A stretch of 64,000 bases of DNA from Thelephora terrestris (lineage: Eukaryota; Basidiomycota; Agaricomycetes; Thelephorales; Thelephoraceae): the NCBI GenBank assembly GCA_015956445.1, contig WIUZ02000005.1:2356001-2420000 (forward strand). The letters run 5' to 3'. The position numbers and the translations under genes are program-made. Within the stretch, counting starts at the first letter, position 1, and each line of letters opens with the position of its first letter. Below are positions 12,501 to 24,745 of this stretch, piece by piece. Below the pieces are notes generated by a model that did no database searches, had not been told where the DNA came from, and was given only the letters and a program-made list of their open reading frames with translations.

Positions 12501-15500
12501 GGGACCAGCGAGGTTCTCCAACCAAAGACCGGTGTCGGGGACGATGTTAGGCACGTGGAACGTGAGACTGCCTTTAGCTTTAATGGACTTGATGAGAGTA
12601 GCGGGGGGAGTAGGAGGAGGGGCGAGGTAATCAATCGTAGGAACCTTGGAAGCATTGCCATCGTAGTATCGGTCAAGAAGCTTCTCGATGAGGACCTTTG
12701 TGATGTTGCCAAACATGACCTCGATCGGCTCATCCTTAACTTTAGAGTGTGCCGCCGCAACAGGACCCTGCAGGATACAAACACGTTGTGGATCTTGATC
12801 GAAAACGGCGTCGATGTCCTCCGCCTGCCACAAGGAATCCTAAGAGGGGAGCGAGATCATTGAGTCCACTGTCATTCACAACGAAGACTGCCAAACCTTC
12901 TTGAACCAAACTTCGAAAGAGGCGTCGAGGATGGGGATAAACGGAACTGGCTTTTGGCCGGGACGCTGAGCAATGGCGAGGAAGTAGGCCTTGTCCTCTG
13001 CGGAAACGAGCTGGGTAGTTCCTGTAGGATACTTCTTAAAGAAATCTTCGACGAACGCGTGCGGTTGATCGAGGGAGGTAAAAGACTGGAGGATCGAGGG
13101 TTTCTGTCCGCCGCCATTGACACCAGCGAATCTCTCCTCGATGCGACGGAGCCAATCACCGGTGAGATTCCTGAGGGAAAGATCGACCCATCTGTTTTGG
13201 TGAGACACATACATAAGGCGAACCATTCGGAGAGCAGTTTCTTCATAGGTCATATCGCTGAGGTCCTCTGCGGCTGTGTCATCCTTCTTCCATCCAAACC
13301 AAGGTTTCTGGAAGTTCTTGTTGAGTTTGTCGATGATCTCCGCCCTACGCTCTGCCAACCAAGCAGCCCGCTTCTCCTTGGGAATAGCGAAAACAGTGTT
13401 GTCGAACTCCTTCCATAACTTGACTCCGCGAGTGGCGACCTTGTGGATAGGCTCGCCCAACTCAGAGCGGACAGTCAGAATACCGCCAGTCTCCTTTTCA
13501 TAAGTTCCCTCCCACTGGGCATCAGCGACACCTGGAGCAGCGACGATAAGATCCTTCACGGAGGAGGAGGTGTGGGCTTCCTTGGCAACCATAACTCGAG
13601 AGGCGAACAAGAAACCGTCGAAAGGCATTGGTTGGACACCATATTTTGAAGACCAGTCGCCAGTCAAGTACGGCCAGAGATCTTCGGAGCCACCGAAGCC
13701 GGAGCCACCGATGAGTATGATGTTGGGATGTTGACGGATGGAAGAATAGGTGGAGAGGATGGGTTGATGAACATCTTCGCACGAATGATGGCCACCTGCG
13801 CGTCCGCCTGTCCACTGTAGAATGATGGGGAAATGAGGGTTGGAGGCGGCGATGTTCACTACTTGGCGTATGCCGTCGACCGAGCCAGGCTTGAAAGAAA
13901 CGTGCTTGATACCAGCTTTGGTAAGGCCCTCGATGATCTCGATCGCCTTCTCTGTCGATGGGATGCCAGCAGCGACACAGAACCCTTCAACAGGGAGTCC
14001 CTCACGACGCATTTCTTGCCAGAGAGGAAGTTGGAATGTGAACTGACGAGGGTTGATGTATAAAGCATTTAGAGTGATACCGACGCCAGCTGGAATTTTG
14101 GCTTGGATCTCAGAGACCTTGGAACGGAGAGCTGCGGGGTTATAGTGGCCTCCTCCAGCCAATTCTATGTGGTAACCGGCGGAGAGGACTGCGCTCACGA
14201 AACCCGCCTTGACAGTTGAGGGTGTCATACCTGCAACCATAATTGGAGGCTTGCCGAGAAGTCGTGAAAAGGGCGTGTCGATGTGAATCGTGCCATCACT
14301 GATTGAGAACTCATGAGACAGACTTACATCATAGAGTGTGAAGCGTACCTTGTCTTTACCAGTCTCGGTCCCCACTTTTTGCTCCACCAGTCCTCGTACT
14401 TGACGTTGTTTGAGTCATATAATTCATCACCCTTCGACTTGTCGCCGAGAACAATCACGCGGACACCCCTTCCACTCAAAGCGCGAGAAACAATTGGACC
14501 GACGCCATTGGCACCTCCTGGCCCAAAGTCTATGGCGTGTGTGGCAGTCTCGGGGAAATCGATGGCCTTCGTCCAGTGTAGAGGAAGCGTGAAAATCTGT
14601 TCGGTGACGGATCGCGTGATCGAGGAAGAACTCCTGAGATCCGAACCTAGGAGTAGGCAGGTTGAAATGAGCTTCGGAGGGTACACATCCACAAACACTC
14701 ACCATCTGCTGTGTGATGAACCGGGATTTGCAATTCATCAGTCTGCCAGAGCTCCTCGCCCTTGAGGTCCTGTTTTAAAAGGACGTCGACAGCTTCCGCA
14801 AGGTAGGGACTGTGGAATGGGACACCGACGGCGAGGAATCGGACGTGGAAGACGGGTTTGCGCTTCGAGAAGGGGATTTTGCTCTGGTCAAGACCAGAAG
14901 GAGCACGGATTTTACGGAGAGCAGTAACAAGACCGTAGAGAGCACGGGATGGACCAGTGACGACGAATGCTTTGATGCTGTTGTGGAGAGAAACGCACAG
15001 CTTGGAGTTGTCGGGGAGGTATTTATTAGTTGCAGCGACATGGCGCTCCAAGTCCTTGAGGTTAAGGCCAACGACCGTAAGCATTGGGCTGGGCACACCC
15101 TCTCCGCCCTCGACAGAGTCAGCAACGATGCTTGGTTCGAGGGAGACGACAGGAAAAGCGGCCTGTGCACGCGACCCAGCGAGGAACAACCACTTCAAGG
15201 CCTTCTTCGAGTTCAAAACAAATTGTTCATAGTTGGACGAAGCGGAGATGGCAACAGCAGAGACGATTCCTTGAGAATGGCCGGTTGCACCTGAAAATTG
15301 TTCGAGCATTTCACCAGGAGTGAGGCCTGCAGCCTTGAATGCCACGAGATATTGTGTGAGCTGTGTGAGCCCGATCACGGGGAAAGAGATAGCGACGGAA
15401 GCCAAGTACGAAACGGGCGGGCGAGGCGTAGATCCAGACAACCAGGAAGAGACGTCTAGGCCGTGATCGTAGGAGAAGGGAGATGCGCGGACGAGGGGGG

Positions 15501-16158
15501 AAAAAAGTTCATCGGTGATCTTCTGGATGAAGGGTGCAGCATATGGGGTGTAGAGGTCATACAGGTTCTGAAGTTCGTCAAAATAGACCTCATTTGTACC
15601 CTGGCCGCCGAAAATAGCGTAGATCGAGGCGTCACCGTCCTTAGCAGCGGTGAAAAGTGCCGAAGGAGGTTGACGTGGAATCTCGGTGACCCCACATGAC
15701 TCCAAGGTGGCGAGTGCCTTGAAGTAGGAGGAGATAATGGTCCGTCGGACATCGAGATCGAAGGCGGAGGTGAGTGTATGCACGCCTTGGGAAACGAGAT
15801 AGGACTCGGTAAAATGGTTAAAGGCGTTGCATAGTAGATTAATCCGAGGACGGGAGGAATTAGGATCGGAGTTGACGTTTTTAGCCACGAATGCCAGGAA
15901 ACGCGCAAAGAGCTCTGCAGTTGCCTCCAAGTCGTTTTCTAGCTGACTGGTGGTATCGATTGCATCTTGCAACTTCTGAGAGTGGACAAAGCTTTCTCTG
16001 AGGATCTCTGCCGAGATCCATTCGTCGTTATTAGTAGAAACTGGGATCGACACCTAGAATGAGAGGGTGAGCAATTTAACGAGTGAAAATGGGATATATG
16101 CACGTACCCTGATTTTTCCTAGCTGGATGATGAGGGGACGCGTCGCGATTGATGCCAT
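3599..16158 (-). CDS. Fused fatty acid synthase (beta+alpha), single polypeptide of about 3910 aa
   Basis: Cytosolic type I FAS making palmitate/stearate from acetyl- and malonyl-CoA. Seventeen exons: 3599-3637, 3687-5058, 5110-5427, 5480-5560, 5610-6120, 6171-6877, 6928-7990, 8041-9666, 9718-9919, 9968-10063, 10119-10983, 11035-11873, 11928-12839, 12897-14298, 14349-14646, 14703-16053, 16108-16158. They sum to 11,733 nt, exactly 3911 codons. Domain order: acetyltransferase (GHSQG, about residue 275), enoyl reductase ([12 protein letters not shown], about 580), hot-dog dehydratase (DFNPIHVNP, about 1567), malonyl/palmitoyl transferase (GHSLGEY, about 1820), one ACP (Ser in GGKSTLQNE, about 2239), ketoreductase, ketosynthase (Cys near 3335 in PVGACATA) and phosphopantetheinyl transferase (GVGVDQELI to end). 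Exon 8041-9666 runs uninterrupted from the beta C-terminus into the ACP, proving the fusion. Intron 9920-9967 (48 nt) is a multiple of three and open, so its removal is inferred from consensus ends. Confidence 0.97.
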
Positions 16159-16507
16159 GATGGTAACGGGTATGGGAACGGACGACAGCAATCAGAACGA
16201 TATGCGGGAGGGTGGAGGGGAAAGATGGGGGATGGTGGTGGTCAAAAGCCAACCTTGAGGGCTTCAGTCCTAGTCGGAGGTTTTTAAACGAATCGATGTG
16301 CTGGCAATGCTGGCCGCGGTTGGGGTTCTCCGCGATTGAGAAGGTTGGATTCTATGGCTTGGGGAATATGCCCTTTGGGGTACTACTTTCCTTTTATGGT
16401 TAATGATTTGCCCCCACTGATCCCCTTCTCGGAGGGTTCAAGCAGGATTTGGGTGAGTACACGAGGATACACGCGTACACAGGTCAGCTAGATTACTCTC
16501 TTATTGT

Positions 16508-17954
16508 CTACCCCCGGGTCCGCGCCTCACGTTCTACTTGCCAGATCTCCTGGACACCCTCCCTGAAGTACACGACGTTATACTCAACAAGTCCTCTCCG
16601 ACCCTCAAATGTCTGGGTAGGTATCAAAGCAAGTAATGCAAGTTGTGGCGTGATCAAGTGGCATGTCACTGTTGTCTCCGTGGACCCAGGTGATAGCGAA
16701 GTTGACGCGGATGGGTAGAATAGGGCTTTGGAAGGATCACTCGCTCGAGCACTGTCCGGGAGTTTCCCTTTATCAGATGAGGGCGGACGAGGAGAAGCAC
16801 TCGGAGATGGCTGTATCGAGGCCGATGGTGACTGCACGAGTTGGCTAGGGAAAAGCTCCCGTCGTTCTTCGAACGTAGATGCTTGCACCGATCTAAGATT
16901 AAAGATAAGGACATCAAATTGATCGGAGGGCCGCCACACTCACTTGTACAGGGGACTAAACGAGTTGAGAGTGAGCAAGAAGTCACTGCACAAACTGTGG
17001 GTCGCTGAATCGACAGGTGAAGCATCCGTGGCAATATAGAGTCGAGATTTCGCATCGAACAGGAACGCCTTGGTTGCTTGGGAATTCTGGACGCACAAGT
17101 CAGCGAATTCGAGAAATCCCAAAGTGCCCGACACTCACGCCACAGAAAACGTTGAGCAGGTCCTCGATGTAGGGAAGGGAATCGATCAGCTTTTGAACAA
17201 CTTTGGAGAACGCGTCTTGTAACGAGTGATCGTATATTGAGGTGAGGTAAAAGTTCACTGGTATGTGTCCAAAGTCGTAATCGTCAAGTTCCTCTAACAC
17301 TCGTTGCTGGATATGCTTGAAGTTTTCTGGTGTGTCGTTCGCATACAGCTGTGGATGTTTAAGAGAACGACTGACCAATCTTGTACTCTTCTGACAACGC
17401 CTCCGCCTTGTGGACGAACACCTCGAGATTCACGTTCTGATTCTCCTGATAGGCGGTGATAACCAGTTCCACCAACCGCGTAATTGGTTGCTGGTGGTGA
17501 TCCTATTGACCACATGATCAGCGGTGTCCCAAGAATCGTAACAGAAACACACTTGAATGTCAATAATAAACACAATCGTTGGAAATTGAGAGAGTGGCGT
17601 CGGTAGCGTTTGGATCGTCAAGCTACCCGGGCAGTCCCAGAGTTCAAGCGGTATAACTGTACTGAATTGACCCTTTGTGAAGATTCAAGTTCGACGGAAG
17701 AATCTACTGACTCGTAGGCAGTCTTAACTACTTTGGTAGTAGGTTCGATGAAGAACGCATCCTTGGTGGGAAGACCTTTGAACAGAACTTCTTGGATTGA
17801 AGTTTTGCCACACCTGCGAAGGATCTATCAGCCATTGAAGAGCCAAACGGAATTCGGTGCCTTACTTCCGTAATCCAGTGAGCAGTATTTTTGTGCGGAT
17901 GACCTCCGCCACGGAGGCAGTTGAGCTGATATTGGTGGATGCTGCCGTGTCCAT
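16508..17954 (-). CDS. GTR2: Gtr2/RagC-type Rag GTPase
   Basis: Seven exons (16508-16892, 16944-17086, 17139-17326, 17376-17502, 17553-17661, 17712-17813, 17866-17954) total 1143 nt, 380 aa. Rag GTPases form Gtr1-Gtr2 heterodimers on the vacuole and relay amino acid supply to TORC1. The P-loop reads ILLTGLRKCGKTSI near residue 27, followed by the effector region FIEPTTKVVKTAY and the switch II segment IPLELWDCPGS. A VHKAE guanine-specificity motif sits near residue 135. The C-terminal roadblock-like half contains FLFDAKSRLYIATDASPVD. RagC/Gtr2 rather than RagA/Gtr1 is supported by the ELWDCPG motif and the HIQQRVLEELDD segment. A Ser/Pro-rich insert near residues 260-320 looks disordered. It is divergent from VTC4 across 386 bp. 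Confidence 0.9.
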
Positions 17955-18340
17955 TCAGTCTTTGTCGATGGTGAGAAACAAGATCACAGTTCTCCAGCGG
18001 CCGACGCTAACCACTGCGAAGCTGTAACGTATGACGCAGGTCGAAGTCAAACCCCGTAGACGAGGGTAACGATCACATAAGTACCGTAGACGCAGGGACT
18101 AAGTAGTCTGGTAGTGGTGGATGATAGGAACAAAAACTTGGCTCGACCCGAGTTCCGACTCCGAAGAACGTTCGTCCGGAAGGAAAATATAAAGCAATTG
18201 ACCAATCGGCTTTACTGCTCATGCACATCATCCCAACGGCCAGACGTCCAACTGGGTTTTGACCGCTCTCTTCCCTAAACCCGCCGCTCACCTCTAGTAC
18301 AGCTCACACTCGTTCCACAACACCTCCTCCACCCTTGACG
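17955..18340. promoter_or_regulatory. Divergent promoter between GTR2 and VTC4 with TATA-like box
   Basis: A 386 bp non-coding gap between two outward-facing start codons. A TATA-like element, TATAAA at 18188-18193, lies about 150 nt upstream of the VTC4 start and is oriented for VTC4. I looked for the CACGTG phosphate-response (Pho4) site expected from yeast VTC genes and did not see one here. Confidence 0.45.
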
Positions 18341-21300
18341 ATGAAGTTTGGCAGGAAGATCACTGTGCGTCCTGCCTCTCTGGTTCTTTGCGAACCGGAG
18401 CTCGTACTCAGCCCAGCTTTCGTCGCCCCCTTTGACAGACCGCCCTTTACGACGAATGGAGGCCATATTACATCGATTATGCCGGTCTCAAACGGGTCCT
18501 GAAGGTCGCGTGCCAAACTTGCTTCCGGCCCCTCGATACTTATCTAACGTTTTGAACAGGATAGGACCGCCTCGAAGGGATGGAATGACAAGGACGAAAA
18601 GGACTTCACGCTTTTCTTGGAACGGGAGTTGGACAAGATTTACGAGTTTCAGAAAGAAAAGGTTATCCCTTATCCACAAACCGCATCCTACGCCCGCTTA
18701 TTCGAGATTGCATAGGCCCATGAACTGTCCCATCGGATCCGGGAAGCGGAGAACGCAGTCAGGATCTTGGTCGAAGAGGAGGCTGAGCTTACTGCTCAAG
18801 GGCAGGGGCACGGCTCACACCACGCTAACGGCTCGTCGAGCCGCGCTACCCACGATACCGAGGCGCAGGAAACGCATGGAAATGATGCGGATGAAGGGTC
18901 GGACGACGATGACGATGACGGAATGATCGTCAACGGCGAAGAACATACCTTGGAAGATATCGAAGAACAATTCCATCTTCTCGAAGAGGAGGTCGTGAAC
19001 CTCGTCGCTGACGTCCACGACCTTGCCCTCTACACCAAGCTCAATGTCACAGGATTTATGAAAATCCTCAAGGTGCGCACTATTCACGTTAATCTATTTG
19101 TGGGGTGCTGAACCTAATTCACGAATTTGTAGAAACATGACGTTAGTATCCATCACCTATTATCCCCACCCCAGGATCATTGACATCCCCGTCATAGAAA
19201 CGAACCCAGCGACGCTTAAAGACCACTTTCGTCCAAGAATACCTTGAGAAACGCCCTTTCTACAAGTACAACTACGATGGAATCATCGTCAAGCTTTCCA
19301 AGCTCTATGATCTGGTCAGAACCCGGGGTCATCCCGTCCAGGGCGATTCCTCTGCAGGAGGTAACCAGAGCGCTTTTGTTCGGCAAACGACCAAATATTG
19401 GGTTCACCCCGACAATCTGGTTCGCCTAAAATTGGCGATTCTTCGCCACCTTCCGGTTCTCGGTGAGTGTCGGCTGCTGTCCCACCCTTGGGGCCGCTTC
19501 GGACTTGATGATTGCTGACCGAAGCACCCCATAGTTTTTAACCCCAACAAGGACTTTGAGGTGAAAGACGCTGGTAAATCTGTCGATCCCCAAACCTGCG
19601 AGACATTTATGCTGACTCAGTGAGCTGATACCAGCAATCACATCGATCTACATGGATAATGAGGATTTGGACCTGTATCTCGGGAGACTGGAGAAGACCG
19701 AAGGCGCGGAGGCAGTCCGCTTGCGCTGGTATGGTGGTACGGAAGTCAAACAGGTACTTTACCGTTCTCCCTATTACTCAATAAAGGCCACATTTAACAT
19801 TGGGTTAGATCTTCGTCGAAAGGAAGACGCATAGAGAAGATTGGACTGGTGAAAAGTCTGTCAAGGCTCGTTTCCCAATCAAGGAGGATAAGGTCGACGC
19901 TTTCCTCCGAGGCGAGTACACCATGGACGAGGAGTTCGAAGAGTTATACAAGAAGGGAAAGAAGTCCCGCCAAGATGTCGATTCTATGATCCAGTTAGCG
20001 AACGAGGTGCAATATTCTGTTTTGACCAGGAAACTTCACCCAGGTATTTATTTATCCATCCCCTGGCGAATCGGTCCCCTTTTGACCCTCGTTCTCGTAG
20101 TGATGCGTACCTTCTACAACCGAACTGCTTTTCAACTCCCAGGGGACGCTCGTGTCCGTATCTCGCTCGATACCGAGCTGACTATGGTCCGCGAGGATAA
20201 TTGGGATGGACGCACTCGAGCGGGAAATCATTGGAGGAGGATGGATATCGGGATCGATTACCCATTCGAGCAACTCGCGCCCGAAGACAAGGAGTTATTC
20301 ACCTATGGTGTTTTGGAAGTAAAGCTCCAGACGCAATTCGGTCAAGAACCTCCACAGTGGGTTACAGAGCTCGTCCGCTCTCACTTGGTTGAAGCTGTGC
20401 CCAAGTTCAGGTGAGAGGATTTTAATTGTCAACTCATGCCCGCCCGTACTCACGCGATACTGCGTTTAGTAAATTTATCCACGGGTGTGCAACGCTGCTT
20501 CCCCATCGCGTTGATCTCGTTCCGTTCTGGCTTCCGCAAAGTTCGTGCGCCGATGGTCTTGATATCCTTTGACTGGACTAATACATGATACGTAGTGGAT
20601 ACGGACATTCTCAAGCCTGACACTGGCTCCGTTCCGTTCGAACGGAAATTTGGACCTCCCTCCAGAATCAGTTCTGCAGACGGTTCTTCGGGGCTCCAAA
20701 CCCCAGACAGGCGGAGCACAGGCCAGCACTACACGGAACCCGTCTCGGAAGGTGAAGAAGATGAAGAGATGGATCTTGCTCCAGCCAGGGACGAACGCCA
20801 ACGAACCGGAATCACCGGCAAAGAACTTGACGAGGCCATCGCATACCGCGAGAACATGTTGAAGGAACACCAAGGCAGTACCTCAAAGGACGGGCAAGGC
20901 ACGAGTGACAGGACGCCGTTCTTGAAGAGTCGGACCACAACTACCGTCTCTCCTGTCAAGCCGAGGGCGTTGTCGATTGACCCATTGGCGCCTTCTCAAG
21001 CCTTCGACCGGACATTAAAGGAGAGACTTGGTACTGCTGCTGAAACGGATGAAACCCCTCATGATGAGGTGGAAGAGGCTCTTCGATCAGATGAGCGAAT
21101 CGTGTCGAGGGATTTCAGGGCTCCGGAGGGCAAGAGGGTTTCTGTGCCCGTCAGGATCGAGCCCAAGGTCTATTTCGCTTCCGAAAGAACGTTCTTGGTA
21201 TGCAACTTATAATGTTGCATGGTCTGGCCACTAAATCGTTTCCCGCAGAAATGGCTCCACTTCTCAATCTACATCGGAACGATCGCTACAGCTCTCCTCA

Positions 21301-21530
21301 ACTTTGTCCAGCCAGGCGACACGCACGGTTTGATCGCCGCTACGATGTTCACCGTCGCGGCTCTGCTCACCATCGCCTATTCCACCGTCGTTTTCGTTCA
21401 CAGGGGGCTGATGTTGAGATCGAGGAGCGCCGAAGGGTTGTATTACGACAAGTACGGTCCGACCATACTTTCGTTCGCCCTCATTTCGGCTCTGTTGGCA
21501 AACGTCATCATGCGTTTGTCTGAGCTTTGA
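18341..21530 (+). CDS. VTC4: Vacuolar transporter chaperone 4 (inorganic polyphosphate polymerase)
   Basis: Catalytic VTC subunit that makes polyphosphate from ATP and feeds it into the vacuole. Thirteen exons (18341-18364, 18439-18504, 18560-18661, 18716-19072, 19133-19141, 19198-19462, 19535-19573, 19635-19753, 19809-20043, 20101-20410, 20470-20540, 20596-21197, 21249-21530) total 2481 nt, 826 aa. Residues 1-185 are an SPX domain (opens MKFGRKI; later GFMKILKKHDK), which binds inositol pyrophosphates. The tunnel-shaped catalytic core (about 195-540) shows [46 protein letters not shown] and [10 protein letters not shown]-like [10 protein letters not shown] long acidic linker precedes three C-terminal membrane helices (about 735-826, DUF202). 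Conservation of the basic residues in the core argues for active VTC4 over the regulatory VTC2/VTC3. Exon 19133-19141 is a 9 nt microexon. Confidence 0.93.
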
Positions 21531-22044
21531 ACGTCGGGTTTTGAATACGAGCTTTGAAACTCTAAAACCCATGTATAGGTGGCACAATCCCTTACTATGT
21601 CCCTCCGAATTCTTCTTGGTTTTTTCTTGCCTTCCATTCCCTACCTTCTCGTTCTTGCGGCTCTGCTACCTCTGTTACCCTCCCCCCGGTCATAAATAGA
21701 CTTATTCCCTGGGCCCGATAACCACGTTTATCTCAAGACCTGCGTAGACATCGGAAAAACGCTCGAACGTGCGTACGTTTTGAGGTGCCTGGACTCATCC
21801 ATTTACGGAAACTCCCGGTCTATTTCAGTGGTGGGGACCGTGTGTTCCGTATACAGCAGTACTATGTATTTGGGAGGAAGAATCGTACTTAGTTGAAGAT
21901 ATCAGAGCTATGCGGGGACGAGAACGGGTAGGTGACAGCAGGTAACGCAAGAAAGGGTGACAGAATACAGGTGGGATAAGGCAAACAAAGGGGAGCGCAG
22001 TGTTGAATGGAGGGTTCGGAGGAGAACAAAACGAGGCGAGGAAA
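21531..22044. other. Convergent intergenic region, VTC4 and P58IPK-like gene
   Basis: Holds the 3' UTRs of two converging genes over 514 bp. No open frame here resembles a known protein and I see no RNA gene. Confidence 0.6.
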
Positions 22045-23792
22045 CTAATTGAATCCGTAAGTGAACTTGAATGCCTTTTCTTGACCTCCACCCTGTTGGA
22101 AGAATTGGGCAAACGGATGTCCGCCAGGGAACCCTCCACCTTGGCCTTGGAACGGTTGACCACCCTGCTGAGCCATAGGATCATTCGGATCATCACCATT
22201 GTCGAACCGTTGTCGCAGTTCCGGTTTCGAAAGGACCTCGTACGCCTCGTTGACAGCGGCCATCTTAGCCTCTGAACCTCCCTTATCCGGGTGTGCCTTG
22301 ACAGCTGCTTTACGGCTGAGGGGACATCTCACGTTAGGTTACTAGTCGAGGAAGCCAGAAGTTGAGGAACCTACAATGCCTTCTTGATCGCTTTCAGGTC
22401 AGCGTCTCTCGAGACCCCAAGAACCTTGTAGTAGTCCTTCTGCTTTGACTGCTTCAATAACTTCTGGGCCCTGATCACCCTCTGTTGGAAGAATTTGTCC
22501 TTCCTTCCGCACGCATCCCAAGCCTTCTCCATAACCCTGACCGCTTCTTCGTATTCCTCATTCGCGAGGAGAGCCTCTCCTTGGCCGAGAAGCGCATCGG
22601 CATCTTCCTCACCGCCATATCTCTGACCCAGAGCCTGACACCAAGCTTCCCCCTTCTTCGGTTGGCCCATGTGAACGTGAGCTTTGCATAGGGCCCTAAG
22701 AATCATCTCCCTTCTTGGGCTCGACTTCCGTGGAGGGATGAGGGCAAGCCACGGAGGGAGACCGAGGACATCTTGTGCGGTTTCCAAGTCAAGAGCTTGG
22801 TCGAACTTGTTGGCAAAGCCCCCCTTCTCTAGAAGACCGATAACACCCTTCCAATCCTCGCTGTTGAGGAGGTTCTCGAGCTTATCGAAGGTCTTGCCGA
22901 AATTCTTGACAAGACGGCGTGCGGCGAAACATTCCTTCGAGTCAGGGTCGTAATGGAGACATTGCTTGAGATTGTTCATGGCAGAGTCGGTTGAAGTCGT
23001 GGGCAGGAGGAAGTAGGTCAGGCGGAAGATTCGCATGAACTGTGAGGTTGATGGGGCGGTCAGGTGAATTAACCGGCTAACGTCCGAAATTACATGAGTA
23101 AGAACGCTGCTCCAACGCGGTCGCGGAGTCGAACGTACGTGAGATCTCCGACGGCCATTTCGAGGTCACCAGCAGCCAGCGAGCATTCGGCACGCTGTTG
23201 CCTGATTTCGATCGATTGAGACGCCACCGAGAGGGCTGTGGACGCAGCCTCCTCGCACGCAGTCCACAACTTTGCACGGGCAGCCTTGGTCGCTTTCTTG
23301 TGAGCAGCTTCACCCTCGGTGATCTGAGAGGTGAGTTCGTTGGTGGGTGACTCGTCTCCCTTGGAACTCGTCTTGTATAATTCGAGGGATTCCTTGGCCT
23401 CCGTCCAGCTGCCGTCTTTGGCGTGGATGCGAGCTTTCATAAAGTGGGCCTTGTCGAATGAGCCGGAAGTGAGCTCGAGGACCTTCTCGAAGTCTTGGAG
23501 AGCGCTTGGATGTTTGCTGAGCGAGAAGTATGCTGTGGCTCGTTTGTAGTACAACACATAGTCTGTTGGAGATTGCTCTGGATAACGGATGAGACATTGG
23601 GAGCTGACACTTGAAATTTCGCTCACCGATTGCCTGGGAATAGGCGGCCGCAGCATCGCCAAACTTTCCGGCAGATAGTAGGGTGTTTGCGTGGTTAATT
23701 AATGGCATCAAGCCTGGCGGGTAAAGAGAGCCATCCGCCTTGATTCCTGGAAACAAAGGTAGCAGAATGGAAAGCAGCCAGACACCCCTCAT
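22045..23792 (-). CDS. P58IPK/DNAJC3-like ER co-chaperone (TPR repeats plus J domain)
   Basis: Four exons (22045-22315, 22375-23076, 23139-23577, 23627-23792) total 1578 nt, 525 aa. The N-terminus is a typical signal peptide (WLLSILLPLFPGIKADG), placing the protein in the secretory pathway. Tandem TPR repeats follow from about residue 30 to 400, including ALQDFEKVLELT and AMNNLKQCLHYDP. A J domain begins near 410 with KDYYKVLGVSRDADLKAIKKAF and carries the HPD tripeptide (AHPDKGG) near 443, needed to stimulate Hsp70 ATPase. A Gly/Gln-rich tail (PFQGQGGGFPGG) closes the protein. Architecture and length match DNAJC3, which delivers unfolded clients to BiP/Kar2. No KDEL-type retention signal ends the protein, as in animal homologues. 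The start is the first ATG before the signal peptide. Confidence 0.92.
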
Positions 23793-23902
23793 GGCAGTCG
23801 TGAGAAAAAGAGCGTAGGATATCGTGGCCGTCGTTGGAATGGACGTTGGGAAAGTGATCGAAACTTGGTTGAACTTGCTAACGTGGAACCCTCCAGGCCA
23901 GT

Positions 23903-23910
23903 TCACGTGA
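23903..23910. promoter_or_regulatory. Palindromic TCACGTGA (E-box type) upstream of the P58IPK-like gene
   Basis: A perfect 8 nt palindrome about 110 nt upstream of the start codon. CACGTG cores are bound by bHLH factors in fungi. Functional use here is a guess from position alone. Confidence 0.3.
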
Positions 23911-24745
23911 TCGCGCAGCAGAGTCCCCCCAAACCCCAATCGATGGCGGGCGTGTTGGCAAGCACTCGTCTGCTGCATCTCGGGAGTCTCTTGTTCTGCG
24001 CCGGGATAACATGGATGTTGGTAAAAGAGAGATATAGCAAACTACAAAGACGAGGCAACTCCTTTTCTAAGCAGTCATGTGCACACTGCGTGTCCAGGCC
24101 ACGAGGCAGACTGTGAGATTGATCTCACTCAATTGCAAGTCCTGGACGCGTCCGAGGCGGCCAGCAACCCTAAATGTTTGCAGGTCTATATCCAAATACT
24201 TGGCGGAAAGTGTGCCTCGAAATTGGTACCATGGTGTCTCCTCCTGGATGTATTCCAACTGATACCGCGGTTCACGAGTTCCCATTCCATGTGGACGGCC
24301 TACGGACTACCTAATTACCCACTCGCATCACGCCCTTCTCTTTTGCCGATACTCGGTAGACTGATGCCAAATGTATAAGAACTGCGAAATGCTGCGCAAT
24401 CGGTACCGATGTTCAATAACTTATGCAAAGATGGGTTATGTGCAGGGGACGATATCTAGGGCGAAGAGAGATCGCAGAATCGCCGTGGCCAATGTTCAAA
24501 GGAAGGAAGACCGGTCAGATGCGACAACAAAGTGGAAAATAATGGCCGTATATCTATAATCCGCTCTAGAGAGAGCAAGGAAGTGTGTGGTGTGAGATAT
24601 GCAGGTGAGGGAGCGACAAGAGTAAGCCATATACAAAAAACCAAAAGACTGCATTCGTCCATCGGCTATTACTTCGAGGATACCCACCCCCCATTGCACC
24701 GTTGTTCTACAACTTGTCCATGTGCCGCTCCTCCAACTTCACCGA
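23911..24745. other. Intergenic region without a recognisable gene
   Basis: About 835 bp between the P58IPK-like gene start and the 3' end of the mucin-like gene. Short open frames occur on both strands, including one at 23945 opening with a hydrophobic stretch (LLHLGSLLFCAGITWML), but none extends through plausible introns into a protein I recognise. Confidence 0.5.
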
